DNA from: Euryodendron excelsum
Lineage: Eukaryota > Streptophyta > Magnoliopsida > Ericales > Pentaphylacaceae
Reading direction: 5' to 3'
Length of the DNA: 64,000 nucleotides
Assembly (NCBI GenBank): GCA_033060915.1
Contig: CM065396.1
Span: 4,342,001 to 4,406,000 of the forward strand
The notes beneath the pieces are model-generated. The model had not been told where the DNA came from and did not search any database. It worked only from the letters and a program-made list of their open reading frames with translations. The translations under genes were made by a program, and so were the position numbers. This document shows, one piece after another, positions 9,900-22,845 of the stretch. The number at the start of each line of letters is the position of its first letter. Position 1 is the stretch's first letter.

Positions 9900-12800
9900 T
9901 GTGAGCACCCCATTTTTTCCCTTTTGGCAATCTCCGGCCTGACCGAACTCCCTTTCAAAACTCCGTAAGCACATTCAAGTCCAAATCAACTTTTAGACCC
10001 CGATTTAATCAATCAACTACTTCTCGGGCCCGTTGGGCCCAACAGAAGCCTAATAACCAAACCTACCCCTTGAGCCTCCAGTCATGTCTTGAGAATGTTC
10101 AAAATCTCTCAAGACGGTAAATCCACCTTTCCAAAGTGTTCCTAAACAGTTAGGCGTACTCAACACGCCATCCTACCCAATTTCGGTCCTATTCCAGTCA
10201 ACTCCGGTGAAAATGATCATTTTGCCCTTGGGCACCCCAGCACAGTACAAATCCCGCCAAATACTAGAAAACTCTTGCAAGACCATCCTCAAACAGTCCG
10301 ACACGCTTAACACGCCACTTCCATCCATCCTAATCCTTTTCAACCAATCTTAATCAAAATGACCGTTTTACCCCTGACGACCCAAATGCGCCTTGAAACT
10401 ACACCGGCTCTGGGTATTGAATAGCGGGTCTCATCATACACCCCTATTTAACCCAAGGTGAACCTTACAACTCCGAACACTCCCGACTCAACAAAAGCCC
10501 CTTGGAGCGTCTCATAGACACTCCGCTAAGGTTATCTTTTCTCTTGATTCCCTGGTTATAACGCATCATCAAACGACTTGAGAAATGCGTCAACAAAGGA
10601 ATTCTTGAAAGCTCATCCATAGGTCTTTCCATCGATATGGCTCGATCTAATGGATCACTTTACCAAGTCCCTCATCGTATGGCTCGAAAAGTGCCACTTT
10701 CAGTAACCCCTGGAGCGTCTCACAGACGCTTTGCCAAGGTTGACTTTTTTTTCAATTCCTTAATTATATCGCATTGTTAAACGACTTGAGAAATGCATAA
10801 ATTAGGAAATTCTTAAAATTATTTTCAGAGCACTTTCCATTGGCATGGTCCGATCGGAGAGATCGCTTCCCAAAGGTCCTGATCATATGGCCCACAAACG
10901 ACTACTTTTGAAGACCCGCAGAGCATATCACAAATGCTCTGCAAAACTGTGTTTCACCTTTTGAGATGATATTTCACTCTTCCGAATACCTTTCAAGCTT
11001 TTCGAAAACTCAAAAGTTCACGAGAAACTTTAGGAGAACACCACGAATGCAATTGATTTTCTCGAATCCCTCCTGGTTGGCACAATTATCGAGGCAAAGT
11101 TTAAACAAACATTCCCAATGACGAAGCGTATGCTACATGCGCCCAAATTTTGATCAGATTGATCCAACTTCGCTTAGCCCTTAAGATTTAGCATGTACAA
11201 TGTGTGCCACGTGGCATTCTGCTAATGGAACAGTACTGGCACGTGTAATATATGCGCTAGGGCAAATTTTGCCCAGGCGCATGTACTATATGCATCAAGT
11301 CTCTGCAGCTTTGCCTATATTTATAGGCCTCCCCCGTTGCATATTCTAGAATCGAATTTGATAGCGAAACTCTACTGAAATTGCTTCAGAACCTCGAATC
11401 TCTATACACATGCCACACTTTAAACACTTAGGCTAGATTCCATCCCCCCCTAACCCATATAATATACCTATATATCTTTTAATGCCATAGAATACCCCAT
11501 TCCAGCCCCTTCAAGCCTCTTCAAGGCTATTCAAGCTCAAGTGAAAGCATCCATGGAGGTTTGAAAGTGTTTGAAGGCCAAAGGTAGTATCCCTTTTACA
11601 ATTTTGCAATCCCCACTCCCCTCTTCTCCCTACTAGCCTACTTAGGCTATTCTCTATTTTAATCCATATCTTCTACCCCCTTTCTTACATGCTTGAAACA
11701 AGGAAGCTCTTAGTTCATGCTTACAGAAAAGTTTGTGAGAGCCACCGTATGGGGAACTTCTCACAAACCTACTTTAAGATTGTATGACCCTAGAGAACCT
11801 TGCTATGTGGTGAAGCCTCTAGCCTTGTATGGTTTCATAACCCTTTTGCATATAATTATCTTGCTCATATTTTACATGCTTGGCTTTATCTTCATTTTTC
11901 CAAAGCTTTCACTATTTCTATCCATATGGTATTCTCAAGCTCCATATTCAAATGTTTTTCTAAAATGGTCCTAGAGTTGGTTCCTTGAAGGATAGGTCAA
12001 ACTCTCAATTTCTACACCTTAGAAAACCCTCTTTAAGTCCCTTGACTTCATTTTGCACCCCTACATTTTATAGCTTTTTAAGATTGCATTAAAATGACTT
12101 TCAAACCTTCTTCTCCTATGTTAATTTTCAAGGGGCTTTCCTCTCTTGAATTTTGCTGTTGAAATGGTCGCTTGGAACCCTCTCTTGAGTGGTCTCCTCA
12201 TTATCTTGACCATATAAACCCTAATTCATTGGAGTTGGCTTTATTATCTTTAAAATTGTCTTCAAAACAATTCCCTTCAAAACGGGTTTTCAAAATTGCA
12301 CTTTCTTCAACTTGTATAAAAATTGCTTTCTTAAACCATAATTTTCATCTTGATTTTAGAAGTCTTGCTCTCTTGGATATTGACGTTGTAATGGTCCTAT
12401 GGAGTCTTCTTTGGAGTAATTTCCTTCAAATCAACCATACGAACCCTTATTCTTTAGAGTGGTCTTTGACTTGGAAAAGTGGTTTTTCAAAACCTCCTTT
12501 CTAAGGCCAATTTTCAAAGAGTCATTCTCTTTCATTTTCAAGTCTTCAAAACTACCCATTCAATGTTGATTTTCATAAGTTTTGCTCTCTTGGGTTTGTG
12601 GATGAAATGGTTCAAAAGTAACCCTCTCTTAAGTGATTTCCAAATATCAACCATAGGACCCCAACATTCACTTGAGTGGCTTTCATAAAATGGCTTTCAA
12701 AACATACTCTCAAATTTCATGCATATGACCATTCTTCCAAAATCACTAGATTCAAACCCTCGTCCAAAACCATCTTTCAACCCTAGGTTAACTTGACCCT

Positions 12801-14736
12801 AGGACAACCAAACCCTAGGTTAACCTAATCTTAGTTAGTTAACCCTAAATCATCCAAACCCTAGGTTAACCTAACTTTAGTTAGTTAACCCTAGTCCACC
12901 TTAACCCTAAGTTAACCTAACCTTAGTTAGTTAACCCTAGGTCACCCTAACCCTATACTAACCTAACCCTAGTTAGCCAACCCTAAGTTAACCTAACCCG
13001 AGTTAGTTAACCTTAGGTCAACCCAACTTAGGTTAGTAAGCTTTAAGGTTCCAATTCAAGGACCCCTTTTGAAGTAATCTTTCAACTCAAAAACTATCTT
13101 CATAACATACTTTCCCGAAAACATCCTACTCTCTTAAGATTTCAAAATCAACTCCAAACCTTTTTAAATATTCCCATGCTCCACCTTCAAAAAGTCTCCA
13201 AGAATTTCTCTCAAACTTGTCTTAACTAAAGTGGCTAGACAATTAATATTTTTCAAAAACCATTTTCAAAAATGATTTCAAGAACTTACAACCCTAAGGT
13301 GTCCCTACCCCTTTTATGGTTAGGGACTCCAAAGGAAGGTAATACATTAAATACAATCTTCAAGAAGGTTGTCCACATTAGGGTTCCAAATCTGTAAGTG
13401 TTTTTAAAAGCCCTTTTCAAAAATGACTTTCAAACATCACACTCTTAAAACAACTCTAACCCTTCCATGGTTAGGATTGTCCAAGTATAAGTGAGATATC
13501 CAAGGAGAGTTCTACAAACCTAAAGTTTTAAAAACTAAAGGAAAGTCTCTAGCGCCCCCCGCCCCCCCCCCCCCTTTTTTCAAAAACATTTTAAGAGTCA
13601 TAGCTATAAAGGAGTTTAGTTATTCACTAACTAACCTGTCAAAGGTGATGAAATATTTAACATGCTTTTTATAAGGTACATAAAAACCATTTTCAAAAAA
13701 CATTTCAAGACAAGTTCATTAGAGCTCTTGTGAGTCCAAACCTAATTTTCAAGCCCATGATTAAGTTTTCCAAACTTTCAAAACTCTCTTGAGTTATGTT
13801 CAAGAACATTTCAAAACACTTCCAAATCCCATTTCAAGAGCACTTTTAAAAACCTCCAAGTTCTATTCCAAAAACACTCCAACATCCGATTTCAAGTCAA
13901 AATTCTCAAGTCCTCTTTCCCAAAGACTACAAAGTGTCTTCTAACCTTTCCAAGGACCTCAAAGTGTCTTCAAACATTTCAAATGTCCAAATGCACCTAT
14001 TTTCCATCGGGCTCTTGCCCGAACTATGAATGACCTGATTCTCGCCAAATAAGATACGTATGCAACCTGAAATGGTGCAGTCATACCCTTTATTTCAACC
14101 CAAGTTCTCTTTTCAAAAACCTCTATCAATTCAAGACTTCCTTTTCAAATCCCTTCAAAACTTTCTATTCTCAAACATCTTTTAAAAAATATGCATCATG
14201 TATCATTCATCCAAAAAGTGATGACCAAACCTCATTTTCAAAATTCTAAAGTAGATATTAAGTGGATAATAGTAACCGGTTATTCAAGTGAGTGAATTAA
14301 GGGTGATTAGACATGTAAGTATCGAAAGGGCGAGGTAGGGTGATGATCTTAGGATATCTTCCCTAAACCTAACCTCCCGCGGACTATAGATTTCTGTTTT
14401 CGAGAGACCAAAATAGAGTTATTTTCAAAAATGGCTTAAAACTTTTCAAAGGTTGCCAAATGACCTATTTTCTTAAAAACCCTCTCTTGAGGAAGTTTTT
14501 TAAAACCTTTTTCTAAAACCCTAAGTTTAATTTTCGAATTATACTTAGTTTTAGGTGACCTAACTCACCTTAATCAAGTTAGGTGGCGACTCCCATTTTT
14601 CTAATAAGCCCTTAATCCAATCAATTTCAAGTTCAAACCTAGTCGCACTCGTCCTTCTAAGAGGATGAGTTCTAATGACAGAGTTCCGTGCTTTTTCCTG
14701 AACCGTAAGGACTTGGTTAAAAACCAGAGCACGACA
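9900..14736 (+). mobile_element. Solo LTR (+), 4837 bp, inserted in the element A leader
   Basis: The LTR starts TGTGAGCACCCC and ends CAGAGCACGACA. It is flanked by perfect 5-bp duplications CTTCA at 9895-9899 and 14737-14741. There is no PBS after it and no internal region, so it is a solo LTR formed by LTR-LTR recombination. It is a divergent subfamily. The TATA region is at 11316-11325, a splice-donor-like AAAG|GTAG at 11581-11587, telomere-like AACCCTA runs at 12780-13030, the family block at 14007-14086 and TGGCGACTCC at 14584-14593. The long open stretches at 11717-11974 and 12172-12504 are low-complexity and not convincing as genes. Confidence 0.9.
12780..13030 (+). repeat. Degenerate tandem repeat rich in AACCCTA and CCTAGGTTAACC
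   Basis: A unit of about 40-60 bp built from AACCCTAGGTTAACCTAA and TTAGTTAGTTAACCC recurs about five times. A shorter relative lies at 47560-47650 in the element A 3' LTR. The CCCTAAA-like words resemble plant telomere repeats but are interspersed, so this is not a telomere. Confidence 0.75.
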
Positions 14737-14741
14737 CTTCA

Positions 14742-15651
14742 AAATTTTCAAAATAAAACCTTTCAAAGCTTTTTTCAAAAACATGTCATTGCTTGCATTC
14801 AATTACATTCAATTATTCAATCTTGCATTAAGTTTGTCATTCAAGTACTGATTTTGTATCTTTATTTTTGTAGGTGGACCTTTGTTCACATTTTATTTCA
14901 TGTTATATTAACTGCCATGTATGTCATGAATGTATGGAATGACCCCCATGGATGGGAGCTATTGGGTCCTTTCCTCCACTTTTTTAAATTTCACACACTC
15001 ATTACATTGTGCATAAGCATTTACATATTTTCATTCTTTACCTGATTATCTTCCTTCTAGTTAGAAAGGGGAACAATATATTGCTTGTGGGCCTCTTGAT
15101 GGTTCCCCCGCTAAGATCACAACCGATAACGGCACCACCTCGGGGAGTGGCCCTAAGTTTGAAGATTTAGGAACCGAGCCTTCTTAGGAAGCATTAGCAA
15201 ACCCTTAACCTCATGCTCATGTAGAAATCATGCATAGCCAAACCTTTGCCGGATTTAAGACCCACACGTCGATTTCAAAACCATAGAGAAAAGGGCGACT
15301 ACTTTACTTTTCTTTAAACTTATCTATTCCTATTGTTATAATGCTTGTATTCATGTTGTTATAATGCCTATATAACTGCTCACGCATCCATGTTTACTTT
15401 ATAAATGCATTCTCTCTCCCTCTACTTTATGCATCCATGCTTATGCATTCAATATTCCATGTCAAGACAAGAGTTCCAAAGTAACTCAAGTTACCACATT
15501 TTCATGCATATGATCAACCCAAAGAGAGTGACATCAAGTTCACTATACTTTGCATTAAACCTAACAAAATCCTAGGGGTTCCCATGTAACCCTAAGGAAT
15601 CACAACATGCATTTCCAGTCATTCCATAAGAGGCGCCCCAATCCCTCTATG
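14742..15651 (+). mobile_element. Element A leader / 5' untranslated region, second part
   Basis: This 0.9-kb segment aligns with the minus-strand leader of element B at 41370-42260: both have a segment close to ATATTAACTGCCATGTATG, then later GCATATGATCAACCC and CCAATCCCTCT. A strong 3' splice-site-like tract ending TTTTTGTAG|GTGG is at 14859-14876, and B keeps the equivalent TTTTGTAG|TTAC. No long ORF is convincing; the open stretch at 14665-15045 is AT-rich leader. It is interrupted at 15657 by a solo LTR. Confidence 0.7.
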
Positions 15652-15656
15652 CTCAC

Positions 15657-18600
15657 TGTCGCGCCCAGATTTTTTGCACTCAAGGAATACTCACACAAGC
15701 AGGAAAAATGCCGTACTCTTTCGTTAGAACTCACCCTCCTAGAAAAATGAGTGCAACTAGGTTTGAATTGAAAATAGATTTGAATAAAGGGCTTTTAGAA
15801 AAAGATTTGGAGTCGCCACCTAACTTGATTAAGGTGAGTTAGGTCACCTAAAAACTAAGAGTAATCCGGAGACTATACTTAGGGTTTTTGGAAAACGATT
15901 TTGAAAAACATCCTCAAGAGAGGGTTTTTAAGAAAAATAGGTTGTTTGGCAACCTTTGGAAAACATTTAGCCCTTTTTAGAAAAATAACTCCTTTTGGTC
16001 TTTGAAATCAGTGATCCGAGTTCAGAGGTTGGTTACGTGTAGGGAAGACGCACTAAGCCATCACCCTACCCCGCCCTTTCGGTACCTACATGTCAATCTA
16101 CCCTAGATTTACCTATGAGAGTCTCCAACTAATCAATGTTCAATCCTATCCACTTTTGAAAGCAATGTTTAGAAAAACATGATGCATGATATGCAAGTGC
16201 AAGGAAAGAGAATTGAAAAATAGATTTAGAAAGAAATTGGTTTGAAATTGATTTGATTTGAGAATAGATTTGAAGAAATGGAATTGAAATTGGAAAGTTT
16301 GAAAATTTGGAAAATAGAAATTTGAAATTGAAAGTTTGAAAATAGATTTGAGATTTGAAAAGGTTGTAGAATTTGAGATTTGAAGAAGGTGGAAGAATTT
16401 GAAATTTGAAAGAAGTTGTGAAAATAGAAGTTTGAAAAATGTTGTGACCGCACCCATGAGGGTTGCCTACGTATCCATTTGGAGGAATCAGATCAATCGT
16501 AGTTCGGACCGGGGTCTGATTGAAAATAAAAGAGTTGATTTGAAGAAGGAGATTAAATTGGAAATTGAATTGGAAGTTTAAGGAATTGAACTTTGATTGG
16601 AAGATTTGAAAAGATTGATTTTGAAAGACTTGGTTTTAGGAAACCTAAACTTAAGAACTTCAAAAAGAAAAATTGGATTTGACTTGGAAGGATTTTGAAA
16701 AAGAATTGACTTGAATATTAGACTTGGAAGATTGGAGAAAAAATTAGAATTAGAAAAGTTTCGAATTTGGAAAGTTTTATTTTGGAAAGTTCCGAATTAA
16801 GAAAGTTTGGAAGGCTTTCAAATTAGGAGAGTTTCGAAGTTAGGAAAGTTTTGAAATTAGGAAATATTTCGAATTAGGAAATGTTCAAATTAGGAAAGTT
16901 TCAAAATAAGAAAGTTTCGACTTAGGAAAGTTTTAGGTTTAAGAAAGTTTTGAAATGAGGAAGTTTTGAAAGTTGGAAAGTTTAGAATTTAGAATGTTTT
17001 AGAATAGGGAAGTTTTGAATTTGGAATGTTTTGAAATAGAGAAGTTTTGAAATTTGGAAAGATTTGAAAACAAGGAAGTTTTGAAAATAAGAAAGTTGTG
17101 AGTTTAGAAAGTTTTTTATTTGAAAAGTTTTGAAGCTTTAGAAAAATTTAGAATTTAGAAAGTTTTAGATTTAGAAAGTCTTAACTTAAGAAAGTTTTGA
17201 ATTTAGAAAGCTTAGAATTTTAGAAAGATTTGACATTTAGAAAGTTTAAGATTTTGAAAGTTTTAGAGTTTTTTAGAAAATCTTGAGATTAGAAAAGGTT
17301 TGAATTTAGGAAAGGTTTGAAAAATTAGATTTGGAAAATTGAGATTTGGAAAGGGGTAGAATTAGGAAAGAGTGGAGTTAGGAAGAATGTGAAAATTGAG
17401 TTTTAAAATTTAGAAAAGATTTTTATGTTCAAGTTTTGGAAACTTAAGATTTAGGAAAGGAGAAGCTTAGGAAGGATTCAAATTAGGAAAGATTTGGATT
17501 TTGAAATTTAAGGAAAGATTTAAGGTTTAGGTTTAGGAAACTTATGGTTTAGGAAGGAATTGAATTAAGAAAGGTTTGGATTAGGAAGGGGTTGGATTTG
17601 GTTTCTAAAAGAAAAGATTTGATTTTGTTTCCAAAAACGGAGGACGGAATCTAGTTTTCTAAATGGGGGGATTGGATTTGGCTTCCTAAAGGGACGATTT
17701 GATTTGACAAGGATTTAGAAAGGGGATGTTCTAGAAACCCTAAGATTTGAAAGGCTATATAGAAACGAGATTTTGAAAATGTGTATAGTTTGGATGTAAA
17801 AAACGAGAGATTTCGAAAACCTAGGTTCGAGGCAAAGTTTGAAAATCATGCTTTTGGAAAGGAAATTAGGGTTTCCTAATCGTGGGTTCTAGGGCTTGAC
17901 TTGGGCTTCTAAGGAAAGAGTTTTTGGAAAGTGCATTTTTGGAAACGAAAATTTTGGAAGGAAATCCTAAAGAGAAGTTTCTAGAAGGAAGAGTTTTTGG
18001 AAAGTAAATTCGAAGAGAGAGTTTTTGGAAAGAGATTTTAAAGAAAATGAGTTTTTGGAAAGTGTGTTTTTTTAGAAACGAAGATTTTAGAAGGAAAATC
18101 CTAGAGGAGAGTTTCTAGAAGGAAGATTTTGGAAAGAGAGTTTTTTAGAAAGATTTTTGGAAAGAGATTGTTGGAGAGAGTTTTTAGGAAAGAGATCGAG
18201 GGAAAGTTTTTAGAAAGTGGACTTTGAAGAGAGCGTTTTGAAAAGGAATTGAAAAAGGAAAGTTTTGAAAGGAGTTTTTAGAAAACAATTTTGGAAAGAG
18301 GAGTTTTTGGGAAATATGTTGAAAAAGAAGATTTTTAGGAAGAGATTTTTGAAGAGAGAGCTTTTTGGAAAATGTAAAAGATCTCACTTTCCTAAAGCGA
18401 TTCTAACCATAAGAAGGCTATAACCACTTTAGGAAAGTGATTTTGAAAATAACAAGATTTGAAAATATGGACCATATTGGTCACTTTGAATGTAACACTT
18501 TCCTAAAGCAACCCTAGCCATGGAAAGGCTAGAATCACTGTAGGATTGTGATTTTGAAAACATGTTTTGAAAAAGGAGATTTTGATGCAATTTTGAAAAC

Positions 18601-21025
18601 AAGTTTGAAAACGATTTTGAAAACAACTTTGAAAATGACTTTTGGAAGATGCAAGACCATGATATGCACAATGCAATTTTGGGGTCGCGAATATACAAGG
18701 TTAAGGATTCACCACATAATCAAGGGGGCCGGACCCACGTGGTCTCTGGTTAGACTAGAAGAAAGCCCCCGACACGGTGACTCTCCAATAGCCCAATCCT
18801 ACACATGGACCGGGAATCCCCTTGTTTCAAACATGCAAAGAAAGGGGGGAAAGAGATGGGGGATTAAAATAGAGAAAACCCAAGTGGGTTAGGAGAGAGA
18901 AGAGAGAGGGGGGAAGTGTGAAAATTTAAATAGGTAGCCTACGGTATGTCTTGTTTATTTTACGCGCCTTGCTTTCTTTGGTCTTCGTCTTGATCTTCCT
19001 CTTCAATCTTCAAGAGCCGCCTTCAATCTTCAAACTTCATATTGCAACTCTTCAAGTCTTCGAAGGAGGGTTGAAGGCTAGTGTATGAGTGTATGGGGAC
19101 GTATAGGAGTGTATATGAGGCTAGGGTTTGTGTATGGTGGCTAGGGTTTGGAAAACCTAAGGAGGCTAGGGTTTGGGGAGTGTTCGAGCCCTGTATATCG
19201 AATTATATGATTTTTAGATTGAGTTGACAGATCCTTTTCACGTTGGAAGAGGCTCTGTATTTATAGAGGTTGGACAACACTGGCGTCTGTTGCAGTGGCG
19301 CCAGGCCAAAATTTACACGTTTTGGCTTAGCGCCACTACAACCATTTAGAAGGTCGGCAAGCAACGTATCTTTGACTAGATTTGGGCGCCTGTACTAGTG
19401 ACTACCATGCAATTTTTAGCCTGGCTTCACTAGGAGTGACTCCGGAAAGTTTGGAAATAATTTGAGGGAGCCGGGAGTGACCCGGAAGGCTGGAAAAGAG
19501 CAGGAACACTTAAAATAGTGTCCTGGAGGTATTTGACTTGAAATATGAGGATAAGATGGGTCGGAAAGGTTGATCGGGCCTTTAGGGGCAAAACGGTTAA
19601 TCGGACTGGGAAACTGCCGGGACGGACTCAGACTGTCTCGGGACAAGACTTGGGATTTGGAAACATTATTTAGAATGTTCCCAAAGGTTTCCACTTTGAT
19701 ACCCAAAGCCGGTGTGGTTAGACGAGGTGACCGGCCCACCAGGGGCAAAACGATCATTTTGCACCGGGTTTACCGGAACTGACTCAGAATGATCTGAAAA
19801 GGTAAAGGGAGGTTGAGAACACTACAAAAAGCAGTCTCAGAAGATTAGCGGTTTGATACCCAGAGCCGGTGTGGTCAGAAAAGGAGACTGGCCCACCAGG
19901 GGCAAAACGGTTATTTTGTACCGCGTTGGCCAGAACTGACTCGGAACAATCCGAAAGGAAAAAGAAAGGTTTAGAACACTATAAAAAGTATTCTTAGGAA
20001 GTTACCGGTTTAATACCCATAGCCGGTATGGTTCCCGAGGCGTTCAGATGCCCAAGGGCAAAATGGTCATCTTGATCAGAAAGTCTCGGAAAAGGTCCAA
20101 GGGGCAGTTTGGTCAATTTTTACCGAAGTGGGCTAACATAAACTGGTGTTGACCTGGGTTTTAATTGTTTCTGCCACTCTGACGGCGGTCGTCATGACAT
20201 AGGGGTTTGTTGGCAATTCCCTATATCGACCTATTTGTGAGTATTTCCGCTACTCTAACGGTTGTGATGTTTGCAAGTATTTTCACTACTCGGACCGTCT
20301 CGAGGAATAAACTATCTCGAGAGAGGGGTTGGAAAGGGGACTTACCATCTTCGAAAAGACGTGCCTGAGTTGGAACCGTCTCGAGGAATAAACTGTCCCG
20401 AGAGGGGGATTGGAAAGGGGTCTTACTGTCTTCGAAAAGACGTGCCTGAATTGGAACCGTCTCCAGGAATAAATTGTCTCGAGAGAGGGATTGGAAAGGG
20501 TTCTTACCGTCTTCAAAAAGACGTGCCTGATTTGGTACTGTCTCGAGAAATAAACTGTCTCGAGAGCGGGGTTGGAAAAGGGACTTACTGTCTTCGAAAA
20601 GACGTGCCTGAATTGGAACCGTCTCGAGGAATAAACTGTCTCGAGAGAGGGGTTGGAAAGGGGTCTTATCGTCTTTGAAAAGATGTGCCTAAGTTGGAAC
20701 CGTCTCAAGGAATAAACTGTCTTGAGAGTGGGATTGGAAAGGGGACTTACCGTCTTCGAAAAGACATGCCTGATTTGGAATAGATTTACCGTCTCAAGGA
20801 ATCAAATGTCTCGAGAGAGGGATTGGAGTCGGAAAGGAAAGGACAATGCCCCTAAGGGCATTTTGGTCATTTTGCCTCTATTTGGGCCTGACGGGCCTGC
20901 GAGGTGATGGACACATGGGATTTGGACTTAGAGAGTTGGTTTCAGTTGGAATACGCCTACAATGACTTGAAAACAAGTTTGCACGGAGTGTAGATTGCCG
21001 AGCAGTCAAAAATGGGGTGCTTACA
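15657..21025 (-). mobile_element. Solo LTR (-), 5369 bp, inserted in the element A leader
   Basis: On the minus strand the LTR starts TGTAAGCACCCC (at 21025) and ends GGGCGCGACA (at 15657). Perfect 5-bp duplications CTCAC flank it at 15652-15656 and 21026-21030. The uninterrupted target sequence is visible in element B near 41360-41390. It has no PBS, PPT or internal region. TATA is at 19258-19265, the 81-bp U3 array at 20294-20790, the family block at 16445-16517 and the PBS-like motif at 15808-15818. It is the best preserved LTR here and is close to the Z LTR and the 56372 LTR. Confidence 0.95.
20294..20790 (-). repeat. 81-bp tandem array in the U3 of the minus-strand solo LTR
   Basis: Six copies of an 81-bp unit begin at 20294, 20375, 20456, 20537, 20618 and 20699; a seventh, slightly longer step reaches 20786. 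Each carries CTCGAG and GTCTTCGAAAAGAC palindromic motifs. Because 81 is a multiple of 3, both strands stay open for about 135-140 codons. These are repeat artefacts and should not be annotated as genes. Confidence 0.9.
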
Positions 21026-21030
21026 CTCAC

Positions 21031-22184
21031 TAAGATAGGATTGCCAAGAAGACAAGAAGCAATCAAATAACAAGGTTTCTCAACGACCTCCTCAACATCA
21101 AGCTCAAAAAAGGCAAATTCGAAGAGTCAAAAGTAGTTTAGGATCCCAAATGTAAAAGTAGATAGGTGAAAAGTCCCAAGAAAATTGTTTCCTCTCCCCC
21201 TATCAAAATGTATTTCACTTTCGTTGTATTAAAATTCTAAAATTCAATGTACTTCTTTATTTTTTATGTACGAATGATTGAATGAATGTATGTTCTCACT
21301 CAAATGGTAAGGTACTTACATACAGGGGCAAGCCCCCTATCTCTAAAAAGTGAGCCAAATCCATCATATTTAGTCTCCCTCTCAAGATAGGACATCCCTA
21401 GGACATGCATTGCATAAGGCTTTTCAAAATCAAACAATAACTTGTGAATGGTGTCTTTATTGTCATTTCATCTTTATAGGCACGGAAAATGAATACTAGT
21501 TCAATATCTTCCGTACTAGTAAAAGCCATGATTCACAAGCTGTAAGAGAGTTTATCACTGGAAAGCAAGAACCCTAGCAAAGGCACCTGACATAATCCAT
21601 CTGTTGTAATTCCAAAAGGGATGGCTTATGGCCTAAAGGAGCCCGAATATCAAGACCATTCTCTCCTAACCATACAATCTCATCAATCCAACATGAACCT
21701 AACCATTGAAGCCTTACTTAGTCATCCTTATTACCACCTTATCATTACCTTTTTGCCTGAACCTGAACCCATAGTTGCTATGGCTGGGCCTGAACCTTAA
21801 GCCAACACTCAAGAAGCCATACGACCCTTGTTACCCTTAGTCCTACCAAAGAAACCAACTGTGTCCACCACCTTGCCTATCCTCATCAATCCTTCAACTA
21901 TGGTAGTCCCTTTGCCCGTAAACCCAAAGATAACTCTTTCCATTATAACTCAATTGCCAATATCCAGTCTTCATAATATCCCATGGAATTACCTGCCTGA
22001 TAAAATTACTGAGGAGCCTATAGCACAAATAGGAGGGATAACCCCGTCAGGGTGACTCTATACCTCTGTTGAAGTGGAAAGAAACAGGAAAGGAAAAAAT
22101 AAAGAAGGGGAAAACTCCAACCAACAAATAGATCAAGAAATATCATAATTTACCAAAGCTCTAGGAAAGGTTGACTACAACATC
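21031..22184 (+). pseudogene. Element A gag region remnant
   Basis: After the solo LTR the leader resumes. A 3' splice-like TTTATAG at 21473-21479 is followed by an ATG at 21489, giving a short reading MNTSSISSVLVKAMIHKL that then stops. Downstream frames hold a proline-rich stretch ending PWNYLPDKITEEPIAQIGGI (about 21970-22040). Broken frames then lead into the protease block. No capsid or CCHC zinc-knuckle sequence is recognisable, so the main gag domains seem deleted. The assignment rests on position and on the gag-to-protease linker character. Confidence 0.45.
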
Positions 22185-22845
22185 ATGGAACAACTTAGAA
22201 AAGCCCCGGCCTATATTTCAATGTTAGGCTTGCTATTCACCTCTGAAGTACACGGGGATGCTATATTGAAGATCGTCAAAGATGCGTATGTGCCTGAAAA
22301 CTTCACACTGGATAACCTGCATAACATGGTGAGCCTCATCATGGGCCCGAATATTATTACCTTCTTTGATGACGAGATTCCTGCTGACGGAACATGCCAT
22401 ACCCATGCTTTGCATGTGGCTGTAAAAACAAGAGAAAAAATGGTGGCCAAAGAATTAATAGATAATGGGTCAGCTTTGAGTGTTTGCTTATATTCTACTT
22501 TAAAAAGGCTTGGAATGGACAAAACCTATTTGAATAACAACAGTACAGTCATTTGCGCCTTTGATGGTTCTTGGAGAGAAACTATGAGGGAAAATTGAAA
22601 TGCCCGTTGAGATAGGGCCGGTAACTTTCACAATCAAGTTTCAAGTCTTGTATATTCTGGCTATCTACAGTTTATTATTGGGACGACCTTGGATTCATTC
22701 AGCAGCCGCAGTCCCTTCTAGTCTTCATCAAAAAGTGAAGTTCATCATAGGTTCCAAGCTGATTTCTGTTTTTGCTGAAAAGGAGTTCGCCATATATAAG
22801 GCTGACATCGTCTCACTTGGCACCGAATCATCCTCTTGCATCTAG
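22185..22845 (+). pseudogene. Retropepsin-like aspartic protease (PR) of element A, broken
   Basis: The first part (22185-22598) is a linker followed by the catalytic motif ELIDNGSALSV, with the active-site Asp codon at 22461 (D-N-G-S instead of the common D-T/S-G). About 50 residues later the reading frame shifts by one base near 22590. It resumes at 22600 as MPVEIGPVTFTIKFQVL and continues to LLLGRPWIHSAAAVPSSLHQ, the second conserved block (the flap and LLGRPW region) of Ty3/gypsy proteases. The frame stops at TAG 22843-22845, where the family has Gln. It is followed in frame by the PR-RT linker. It would process the Gag-Pol polyprotein but is inactive here. Confidence 0.8.

Noticed and set aside
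12172..12504. 110-residue plus-strand reading in the 9900 solo LTR
   Set aside because: Low-complexity LTR sequence rich in Leu/Ser/Phe; no counterpart in the other LTRs.
12780..13030. True telomere or interstitial telomeric array
   Set aside because: CCCTAAA words are interspersed with CCTAGGTTAACC and lie inside an LTR with a TSD.
14665..15045. 126-residue plus-strand reading resembling a membrane protein
   Set aside because: It spans the solo LTR end and the TSD, so its first third was joined to the leader by insertion; the hydrophobicity reflects AT-rich DNA.
18548..18892. 114-residue plus-strand reading in the minus solo LTR
   Set aside because: It is the complement of the conserved R/U5 region; related LTR positions do not keep the frame.
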